Positions 36,868 through 43,511 of a stretch of 64,000 nt of DNA are shown here, piece by piece (the first letter of the stretch is position 1; every line of letters starts with the position of its first letter). The stretch lies in the NCBI GenBank assembly GCA_964626905.1, contig CAZVHA010000007.1, positions 17,657-81,656 of the forward strand, in the 5' to 3' direction. Below the pieces are notes generated by a model. It had not been told where the DNA came from. It saw nothing but the letters and a program-made list of their open reading frames with translations, and searched no databases. Both the position numbers and the translations under genes were made by a program. The DNA comes from REEB52 sp964626905. GTDB lineage: Bacteria > Chlamydiota > Chlamydiia > Chlamydiales > SM23-39.

Positions 36868-36930
36868 CAAGTAAATTCAAGCTTTGGCTATCAGCACGAT
36901 TTTTGAAAGAAATTTTGTGACCAAAGGCAG

Positions 36931-37441
36931 GATCAACGATAGAAACGATGAAACGAGAAAACGATGAAATTGTTGTGAGCGGTCAAAATGGAACTGACTC
37001 CTCAACAGTGTCTTCAGCAACGTCATCTTGCAATTGTAATCTTTTCCACTCCAACTTCCAGCGTCGAAAATTCACGAGTAAACCAACCGGCAATCCGGAG
37101 GCTTTGAGATAATTAAACAACTGTGCCTGATGCTCTCGAATCAAGCTCTCGCAGCATTTCAGCTCCACGATTACAGCTTTCTCCACCACCAGATCTGCGC
37201 TGTATCTACCAATGATTTTGTCTCTGAATATCACTTCGAAAGGTTGCTCCGCCTCAACCTGTAATCCCTTTTGTTTCATCGCAATCAGCAGGGCATTTTT
37301 GTAGACTCGTTCTAAGAATCCCGGCCCAAGCTCTTTCATTACTTCAAAACAGCACTGCATGATAGCGCCCGTCAGTTCAAAGTAAGGTAATTTTTTCTCT
37401 TTTTCCATCGTTTTCTCGTTTCATCATTCCTATCGTTGATC
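36931..37441 (-). mobile_element. GxxExxY gene enclosed by 36-bp inverted repeats
   Basis: Arms at 36931-36966 and 37406-37441 are inverted repeats, 34 of 36 positions matching (GATCAACGATAG...AAAACGATG). The right arm contains the start codon of the enclosed gene; the left arm lies 17 bp past its stop. Both mismatches become G-U pairs in the sense-strand RNA, so the transcript can fold into a full 36-bp stem with the gene in the loop. No clear target duplication is visible. Confidence 0.6.
36983..37408 (-). CDS. GxxExxY family protein (PD-(D/E)XK nuclease-like)
   Basis: A 141-residue protein with the family-naming motif in ELGPGFLERVYKNAL, followed by a nuclease-like core: GRYSADLVVEKAVIVELK (Asp then ExK) and HQAQLFNYLKASGLPVGLLVNF. 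These are the positions used by PD-(D/E)XK nucleases, so a metal-dependent endonuclease is plausible, but activity is not shown for the family as far as I know. The last 20 residues are acidic. The gene lies inside a pair of 36-bp inverted repeats, its ATG forming the edge of one arm, which suggests that it travels as a unit. Confidence 0.85.
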   Translation of the reverse strand: MEKEKKLPYFELTGAIMQCCFEVMKELGPGFLERVYKNALLIAMKQKGLQVEAEQPFEVIFRDKIIGRYSADLVVEKAVIVELKCCESLIREHQAQLFNYLKASGLPVGLLVNFRRWKLEWKRLQLQDDVAEDTVEESVPF

Positions 37442-37469
37442 TTGGCGAGATGCGCAAAGCGCTTGTAGT

Positions 37470-37565
37470 AAGGACCGCCTTGATTCGATCACGTATTCGG
37501 CCATCGCGTTCTTGTCTGTGCTGTACCTTAAGTTGCGTTCTTTCAGAATCAATCAAAAAATACAT
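37470..37565 (-). pseudogene. IS630-family transposase N-terminal remnant
   Basis: From the ATG at 37565 the frame reads MYFLIDSERTQLKVQHRQER then DGRIRDRIKAVL, which is the helix-turn-helix start of IS630-type transposases. After KAVL the expected sequence is lost and the frame ends in the GxxExxY arm. No other part of the IS is seen nearby. Confidence 0.6.
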
Positions 37566-37612
37566 GGGACGATTATGCCGTCAAGCACTTTTTTTAGCAT
37601 TCAAATTCTTCG

Positions 37613-38434
37613 CTAACGGCGCGTGGTCCAACGACTGAACGGATTGCCAAGAAAATGAAGGCCAATTGCGATACCAATTCCGGTAACTATAACTGCGACT
37701 TTTATAGCGGTTCGGTAACAAGAAGATCTATTAGAACGATTCCTTGGTGGTTGGCCTCGAGCGAGTCGCGTTCCTTCTCCTGTGCGACGCTGTATAGTAT
37801 CAAAATGCACCGGAACATACTGCCCCTGCTCTTCGGGAGATAAAGATTGAAAATGTTGAACGAGTCTTCTTTCCTCATTTAGTTTGAGGTGTTGGATACG
37901 TTCATTTAAAGCTTGTCTGAAAGAAGTAATAAAATTTTCATCGTTTATAAAACGGCGTGGTCCAAAAAAATCTATGTCATAAGAGTTTCCCCAAGCAGCT
38001 ATAAGTTGCGGCAGCTGTTGCAAAGGATAAGTACCATCACCTGCTGAATTCTCGAAACAGTTACGATCATGTTCGGGCAAATCTCCCGGCTCATGGGGAA
38101 CTGGCCAGTTAGGTGCAAAATCTCGTGTTTCTAAAATAGGGCTTCCATTTGAACAAAACACCCTGACTTCGAACCGAATGTTCCCATTTTGAGAGCTCAT
38201 TAGAAAACGGCTTGGCTGGTTGATAGCGAGATTGTCCAAAAAGTCTTTGAAGCAGCTTAAAATCTTATCTTTAGAAGTCATTCCTTGCTGTGGTTTTAAT
38301 GAAGAGTCAGGCCAAGACGCAGCATCTGTGAGATAATTGTGCATGGTTCTATTCACACCAGACAGCTTGGCCAGAGACTTGTTGTCTAGAAATAAAAGGG
38401 TAGCATTAATAGTATCAAGCGGTAATTTATTCAT
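37613..38434 (-). CDS. F-box-like protein with C-terminal membrane segment (candidate effector)
   Basis: A 273-residue protein. Residues 2-38 (LPLDTINATLLFLDNKSLAKL then SGVNRTMHNYL) fit the F-box pattern: Leu-Pro, a Leu-rich helix, then the Leu...Val-x-Arg...Asn/Trp segment. F-box proteins recruit substrates to eukaryotic SCF ubiquitin ligases through Skp1; bacteria without ubiquitin use them as host-directed effectors, and amoeba-associated chlamydiae carry many. A basic stretch precedes a transmembrane helix at about 243-262 (IKVAVIVTGIGIAIGLHFL). The middle has no recognised substrate-binding repeats. Lower GC than neighbours suggests gain by transfer. Confidence 0.65.
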   Translation of the reverse strand: MNKLPLDTINATLLFLDNKSLAKLSGVNRTMHNYLTDAASWPDSSLKPQQGMTSKDKILSCFKDFLDNLAINQPSRFLMSSQNGNIRFEVRVFCSNGSPILETRDFAPNWPVPHEPGDLPEHDRNCFENSAGDGTYPLQQLPQLIAAWGNSYDIDFFGPRRFINDENFITSFRQALNERIQHLKLNEERRLVQHFQSLSPEEQGQYVPVHFDTIQRRTGEGTRLARGQPPRNRSNRSSCYRTAIKVAVIVTGIGIAIGLHFLGNPFSRWTTRR

Positions 38435-38481
38435 GCCATATATTCTACTAGTTTCTCTGAGATATTAACAATGAGTTTTTT

Positions 38482-41391
38482 TTAAATATTTTCTTGCGGC
38501 GATTCTCGTGAAAAGGGAACCTGAAATCCCTTTTGTTCCTGAGCGAGGAGTTCTTTGCCCAAGAATGTGGCAAGGGTCCCCTTTTGCTCTCCTAGTTCTT
38601 TGAGCACGGTCGCAGCAAGTGTCTCTTTTCTCCCTTGCAGCACCCCATTTCGAAACGCCTCTCTCAGCTCTTTTGTCCGGCCGCTCCTCGTCCAGGCGTA
38701 GGCGACTCTGCCTCGTGCGCCCACTGGAATGGGCGCATCGAGATTTTGCAATACGCCGAGTTTAGCCTCCTCGAGCTCTCGATCGTTGAATTGCCCCTGT
38801 CCGATGGCTTCGATGGCTTTGTAAAAGGCATCGACAGATCTTTTCAGATGGGGATCTCGATAGGCGAAAAAGGCAAACGTGCCTGAGCTAGGAGTGTAAC
38901 TGGCCCCGGAGCCATAAGCGCCCCCTTTTTCGCGGATCTCCTTATGTAAAACGGTATTTTTCATTAGCTCTGCCGCAATCAAAAGTAGGGGTGCATTCTC
39001 ATTGAGATAGGAGAGGGTTTTCATCCCCAAAGAGGTAAAGGCAACGGGCGCTGAAATCGGATAGGCGATCGGTTTTGCTTCGGGCAAGGGATAGTTCCCA
39101 ACCCAGGGTGAAAAGGGTTTGTTTTGGCCCCCGTTCATAAAATGGGGCAAGATCGATGTTTCAATTTCAGTATAGTGATCTCGATCGCAAGAGATGACCA
39201 GTTGGTAGCCTTGCAATCCCAAGAGCTTTTTCCCCATTTCTTGCAGGGCATGAACCAGTTTTTCAATCGGCTTTTTTTCCCACGCAAGGACCGATTGATA
39301 GTAGCTGAGCCCCTTCCATTGTTCATGAATAAATGCGGGCGTGGAGAGGCTTTTGAGAGAAGTCTGCGACGCATAGGACATGGCCGCACCGGTAAAATTT
39401 TCTTTCAACTCAGTCACATGTTGCGCGAGCCACTCCTTGACTCTCCCTCTATCACTCAAATCGGGGCTTGTCGCCGTATCGGCAAAGAGCTGGAAAAGTT
39501 TATCGCTATTGCGGTAAAGGGCTTTTCCCCGCAAAGAAAAAGTGGGCCTACACAGGTTGGGATTGCTGTGGACTGTATGCAGAGAAAGGGAGGCGTCGAT
39601 CTCTCCAATATATCTTTGTTGATAGGCCAAGTTTTTCTCATAATCGCGCCCAGCGCATCCGAGTTCAGGCAAAATTTGGGCAAAAAGGGAGACAAGAGGC
39701 AGCTCTTCGAGCTTCAAAGCGGGAAGATCGAAAATCAAATCGGCGTAGAGAATCTGGTTTGTGAAACAGCTATGAAAAAAGACATTTTGCTTTTTTGCTA
39801 CTGAATAGTCGCGCATCTCTTTAGGGACATCCTTCAGTGTCACTTTGGGAAGACAGTCGATCGATTGGTGCTCCACCTCTTCTTGATAGACCTTTAACGC
39901 TTCGCTCTGTTTTCGGATCTTTTCTTTTTCCTTTGCCTTCAATTCTTTCTGAATCTCTTCGAGCCTTTGTCTCTCCTCTTCTTTCTCCTTTTTCATGAGG
40001 CCCACATCGGGTTCCATCGTCAAGCGGACAAAATGGCTGTTTTCCAATGCGTATTTGCGCAGCAACCGAGGCAAGTATTGAGGATCTGCCAAATGCCCCC
40101 GGAGCTCAGAAAAAAGAGAATGGATTAAAAGCCCCTGTTCCGGTTCGCATCCGTGTTGCTTTAACGGGGCCGATCGCATGAATAGAGTGAGCCCAAATGG
40201 CCCCCCTTCGCCGCTAATTTCGGTCCTTTCAAACTCAAGCCCATGGAGCGCCGCCTCGATCTCTTCCGCTGCAAAACAGGCCTTTTCTAGCGTTTCAAAG
40301 AGCTTTTTTTGGAGCGCATCGGCCTCGTCAGCCTTGCACCCTTTACAGGTGATGATCCAGGGGATCTCGCTCATCTCGACGTCAATGGACGATTCCACCT
40401 GCGTGCAAAGCCCCGACTTCAAAAGGGCTTTTGTCAAAATTGAGCCATCGTTATCGGTCAAAACGCTCTCTAAGACCTCGAGCGCCAAAATCTCTTTTTG
40501 ATGCGAGATGGGAACCGTCAGCCAAGCAAAAACAATCTGCGTTTCTCCCCCTTCCCCCTCCATCGCAGGGAAAACATCTTTTGCAATGAGCGGCTCATCA
40601 AACCGCTTTTGCAAAGGAAAAGGGGGGAGGGGAGCCAGTTTTTTTGCCCCGCGTAATTCCTTCTCGATAAAGTCTAAGTGCTTGGATAGGGGGAAATTGC
40701 CATAGAAGAAAAAAAGAGCGCGCGAGGGGTCGTAATACTGCCGGTGGAAATCGATGAGCTCAGAAAGGGTCAAATCGGGGATCTCTTTCGGATCTCCCCC
40801 CGAGTTAAAAGCATAGGGAAGATCGGGCATCAATCTTTTGGCAAGCGCTTGCCAAACCCTCGAGTCAATCGAGCTCATGGCCCCCTTCATTTCATTATAG
40901 ACTACCCCCTGAAACTCAAGAGAATCGCCCACAAAGTTAAGTCTGTGCCCCTCTTGTAAAAAACTCATCTCCTTCAACTGGGGATGGAATACCGAGTCTA
41001 AATAGACCTCAAGCAGATTGTAAAAGTCCTTCTCTACCTGGGAGCTCGCCGGATAACAGGTAAAATCTTGCCCCGTAAGGGCATTCATGAAAGTGTTGAG
41101 ACTGCGGCGCGTCATCGCAAAAAAAGGGTCTTTTATCGGGAACTTTTCCGAGCCGCAAAGAACGGTGTGCTCTAAAATATGGGCAACCCCATTAGAACTG
41201 TAGGGAAGGGTCTGAAACGATAGACAAAAAAGATTCTCAGGATCGCCATTCGCAATATGGATGACCCTGGCGCCGCTAATTTCGTGAACGAGCTCAATGA
41301 GAGTCGCTTGCAATTCATTTAAGGGGATGTACTTTGTGATCGCAAATCCCTGATACGACTGGCCGACCGATTCCAAAACTGACTTGAGCAT
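38482..41391 (-). CDS. M16 zinc metallopeptidase, PreP/falcilysin type
   Basis: A 969-residue insulinase-family protease. The inverted zinc motif HILEH (in NGVAHILEHTVLCGSEKFP) lies near residue 80, with the third ligand region FNMEMKG-like EFQGVVYNEMKGAMS further on. The middle linker (about 475-510) is strongly charged and coiled. The start at 41391 (MLKSVLESVG) is preferred over an upstream ATG at 41478 that overlaps the preceding gene. These enzymes degrade peptides in a closed chamber; here it may clear signal or transit peptides. No signal peptide. Confidence 0.9.
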   Translation of the reverse strand: MLKSVLESVGQSYQGFAITKYIPLNELQATLIELVHEISGARVIHIANGDPENLFCLSFQTLPYSSNGVAHILEHTVLCGSEKFPIKDPFFAMTRRSLNTFMNALTGQDFTCYPASSQVEKDFYNLLEVYLDSVFHPQLKEMSFLQEGHRLNFVGDSLEFQGVVYNEMKGAMSSIDSRVWQALAKRLMPDLPYAFNSGGDPKEIPDLTLSELIDFHRQYYDPSRALFFFYGNFPLSKHLDFIEKELRGAKKLAPLPPFPLQKRFDEPLIAKDVFPAMEGEGGETQIVFAWLTVPISHQKEILALEVLESVLTDNDGSILTKALLKSGLCTQVESSIDVEMSEIPWIITCKGCKADEADALQKKLFETLEKACFAAEEIEAALHGLEFERTEISGEGGPFGLTLFMRSAPLKQHGCEPEQGLLIHSLFSELRGHLADPQYLPRLLRKYALENSHFVRLTMEPDVGLMKKEKEEERQRLEEIQKELKAKEKEKIRKQSEALKVYQEEVEHQSIDCLPKVTLKDVPKEMRDYSVAKKQNVFFHSCFTNQILYADLIFDLPALKLEELPLVSLFAQILPELGCAGRDYEKNLAYQQRYIGEIDASLSLHTVHSNPNLCRPTFSLRGKALYRNSDKLFQLFADTATSPDLSDRGRVKEWLAQHVTELKENFTGAAMSYASQTSLKSLSTPAFIHEQWKGLSYYQSVLAWEKKPIEKLVHALQEMGKKLLGLQGYQLVISCDRDHYTEIETSILPHFMNGGQNKPFSPWVGNYPLPEAKPIAYPISAPVAFTSLGMKTLSYLNENAPLLLIAAELMKNTVLHKEIREKGGAYGSGASYTPSSGTFAFFAYRDPHLKRSVDAFYKAIEAIGQGQFNDRELEEAKLGVLQNLDAPIPVGARGRVAYAWTRSGRTKELREAFRNGVLQGRKETLAATVLKELGEQKGTLATFLGKELLAQEQKGFQVPFSRESPQENI

Positions 41392-41407
41392 ACCCCCAGA
41401 GTATACC

Positions 41408-41671
41408 TCAAGCCCGTTTTTTCTTCCCCTTATTTGCGATCCGCATACACTCGCGGGCCATGTAGTTGCACTCTGCAAGCAGCAAGAGCAGCTGGTTGTT
41501 GTCCCTCACGAGAATATCGGATCTCGCATTGCTCTTCACATCACTGCGGAACTTTTCCCAAGCCCGATCCGCCTGCATCTGCAGTTGTCGATACGCTTTC
41601 CATTGTGCATTGCGGTTGAACTCTTTTTCAGATTTACTCGTCGCCCCTTTTTGTCTCTTCCCCATGGCCAT
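41408..41671 (-). CDS. Small basic helical protein upstream of the M16 protease
   Basis: An 87-residue protein, MAMGKRQKGATSKSEKEF onwards, with Lys/Arg-rich ends and helical middle. The start at 41671 has GAGGGAG about 8 bp upstream; a longer frame opens at 41710. It ends 16 bp before the protease start, so the two are likely co-transcribed. No known motif; the basic ends could bind nucleic acid. Confidence 0.6.
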   Translation of the reverse strand: MAMGKRQKGATSKSEKEFNRNAQWKAYRQLQMQADRAWEKFRSDVKSNARSDILVRDNNQLLLLLAECNYMARECMRIANKGKKKRA

Positions 41672-41748
41672 TGTTTTCTCCCTCTTTATTCTTATTATAA
41701 AAAATCGCAAATTAATTTTAAATTTAATTGTTAGTTGCTTAGCGTTAG

Positions 41749-42039
41749 TTACGTGTATTCTGATATTTTTAAAACGATGAACATTTCGCGTACTTTCAGT
41801 TCGTCTATTTCAATTTGGTCCATACGCGCTTGCACCAAGAGTGTGCTATATTGTGGATCTGAGGAGGGGAGATCATTGATAAAGCTGTTCATCAGCTGAA
41901 TCCTCCGCTCAAGGAGAACTTGCTCTGCCCGGTTGACGTCGAGTTCCCTCTGCATCAACTCTTTACTGTTCTGAAATCGCTCTTGTTGAACGTCTGGTTG
42001 AGAAAAATTAAGTCCCTTTTTTTCTGAAAATGGTTGCAT
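41749..42039 (-). CDS. Small coiled-coil protein of unknown function
   Basis: A 96-residue hydrophilic protein with a coiled coil at about 20-55 (QERFQNSKELMQRELDVNRAE). It has no signal peptide or known motif and only a weak ribosome-binding site. The size and charge pattern resemble small secretion chaperone/needle-like proteins, but nothing specific supports that. It stands alone 77 bp upstream of the basic small gene. Confidence 0.45.
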   Translation of the reverse strand: MQPFSEKKGLNFSQPDVQQERFQNSKELMQRELDVNRAEQVLLERRIQLMNSFINDLPSSDPQYSTLLVQARMDQIEIDELKVREMFIVLKISEYT

Positions 42040-42136
42040 AAAAACATTAATTGGATGTGACTTAATTTTATCAGTTTCCTGTTTTTAGAAAAAATGAAAT
42101 CGCAATTAGATCACATCCAACGGATTATGTGTATGC

Positions 42137-42192
42137 ATGGCCCTGTTGTATTAAAGGCGGTAAAATAACCACCTTTGATACAACAGGGCCAT
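42137..42192. repeat. Short palindrome with IS903-like ends (MITE core)
   Basis: 56-bp near-perfect palindrome: ATGGCCCTGTTGTATTAAAG and its inverted partner, around a TAAAATA loop. It shares GGCGGTAAAATAACCACC with the larger element at 52810-53011. The terminal GGCCCTGTTG resembles the GGCTTTGTTG ends of IS903-group IS5 elements. It could also act as a terminator for the gene at 42039 or the small gene that follows. Confidence 0.65.
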
Positions 42193-42277
42193 ATGTACCG
42201 TGTGAGAAAATTTCCCCTGTACAAACAAAGAGGCTTTGCGTAAACTTGGGACGAGCATAACATAACCCGGAGGTATT

Positions 42278-42430
42278 ATGCGACTAGTGATGGCCTGTTT
42301 GTTACTTTTCTCATCTTTAGCCTATTCGCAAGAGGTGACTGAAGAGGGAGAAGTGGTAGTGAAGACTGGAGACGAAACAGGTGTTAATTCTGATTGTGGA
42401 TGCAACAAAGGCAAACCCAAGAAGGACTAA
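42278..42430 (+). CDS. Small secreted peptide, 50 residues
   Basis: ATG at 42278 with CGGAGGT 4 bp upstream. The product starts with a signal peptide, MRLVMACLLLFSSLAYSQ, probably cut after the Ser-Gln region, leaving about 32 acidic-then-basic residues that end DSDCGCNKGKPKKD-like (NSDCGCNKGKPKKD). Two Cys separated by Gly near the end could bind metal or form a disulfide. A strong hairpin follows 10 bp past the stop, so it is its own transcription unit. Too short for standard gene calls and not recognised by me. Confidence 0.65.
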   Translation: MRLVMACLLLFSSLAYSQEVTEEGEVVVKTGDETGVNSDCGCNKGKPKKD

Positions 42431-42439
42431 AATAGATCA

Positions 42440-42463
42440 GGGGGAGGGAAGTTTTCCTCCCCC
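42440..42463. terminator. Bidirectional terminator between small secreted peptide and nrdB
   Basis: GGGGGAGG-GAAGTTTT-CCTCCCCC hairpin, followed by TACTTTT on the plus strand and by CTATTTTAG on the minus strand. It lies between the convergent ends of the small peptide gene and nrdB. Confidence 0.65.
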
Positions 42464-42470
42464 CTACTTT

Positions 42471-43511
42471 TCAGTGCCAGGTCAGATTGGACGCTGACTG
42501 ATATTCGGTGACTCTCGTTTCGAAGAAATTTTTCTCTTTTCCCAAGTCGATCGTCTCGCTCATCCATGGGAATGGATTTTTGGAGCGGTAGACCGCTTTG
42601 AGTCCGATCCTTTCGAATCTCCGATCGGCGATGTGTTGCACATATTCGCGGAACATAGGGGCAGTGAGGCCGAGGATGCCGCGGGGCAAACAGTCTTGTG
42701 CGTAAAGGATTTCGAGCTCGACGGCCTGTTTGATCTTTTCGACGGTTTTTGCTTGGAATTCTGGACTCCAAAGTTCCGGATTTTCCTCCTTAACTCCATT
42801 GATGAGATCGATTCCGAAATTGAGATGGACCGTCTCATCGCGCAAGATGTATTGGAACTGTTCTCCAACCCCGACCATTTTATTTTGTCTTAAGAAAGAC
42901 AAAATCATCGCAAAACCGCTATAGAAGAAAAGCCCCTCCATGATGATGTAGTAGCCGATCAGGTTTTCCAAAAAGATTTGGGCTCCTTCGGGCGTTGCAG
43001 TGGAAAAGTGGGGATCGAGCACCTGTTTTGTGATTTCCATCTCAAATGCATCTTTATCGTGGATCGAATTCACCTCATTGTACATGTTGAACACTTCGCC
43101 GTGATCGAGGGTCAAAGATTCGACGATATAGAGAAAGGCGTGGGTGTGGATCGCCTCCTCAAAGGCCTGTCTCAAAAGGTATTGTCTCGCCTCTGGATTG
43201 GTCACATGTCTGAAGATGGCGAGGACGATATTGTTGCCCACCAGGCTTTCAGCTGTCGAGAAAAATCCGAGATTGCGCATGATGAGGCGCCTTTCATCTT
43301 CACTCAGCTCTTTCGATTTCCAAAGTTCGATGTCTTTGCCCATCGGCACCTCGCTCGGCATCCAATGGTTAGCGCACCCGTTTAGGTAGTGCTCCCAGGC
43401 CCATTTGTACTTGAGTGGCATCAGCTGATTGACATCAACCGCATGGCAGTTGATGAGCCGCTTTTCAGCCACCTTGACCCTTTTCACTTGATTTACTGAC
43501 AACTTTCGCAT
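42471..43511 (-). CDS. nrdB: Ribonucleoside-diphosphate reductase beta subunit, class Ic
   Basis: A 346-residue ferritin-like R2 protein that supplies the oxidising cofactor for nucleotide reduction. Ligand motifs: STAESLVG (Glu), EEAIHTHAF (Glu, His) and later ENLIGYYIIMEGLFF and RDETVHL (Glu, Glu, His). The residue that is the radical Tyr in class Ia enzymes is Phe (HTHAF), as in Chlamydia trachomatis, whose R2 uses a Mn/Fe cofactor instead. It overlaps the 3' end of nrdA by 19 bp, with AGGGGAAG before its ATG. Confidence 0.95.
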   Translation of the reverse strand: MRKLSVNQVKRVKVAEKRLINCHAVDVNQLMPLKYKWAWEHYLNGCANHWMPSEVPMGKDIELWKSKELSEDERRLIMRNLGFFSTAESLVGNNIVLAIFRHVTNPEARQYLLRQAFEEAIHTHAFLYIVESLTLDHGEVFNMYNEVNSIHDKDAFEMEITKQVLDPHFSTATPEGAQIFLENLIGYYIIMEGLFFYSGFAMILSFLRQNKMVGVGEQFQYILRDETVHLNFGIDLINGVKEENPELWSPEFQAKTVEKIKQAVELEILYAQDCLPRGILGLTAPMFREYVQHIADRRFERIGLKAVYRSKNPFPWMSETIDLGKEKNFFETRVTEYQSASNLTWH

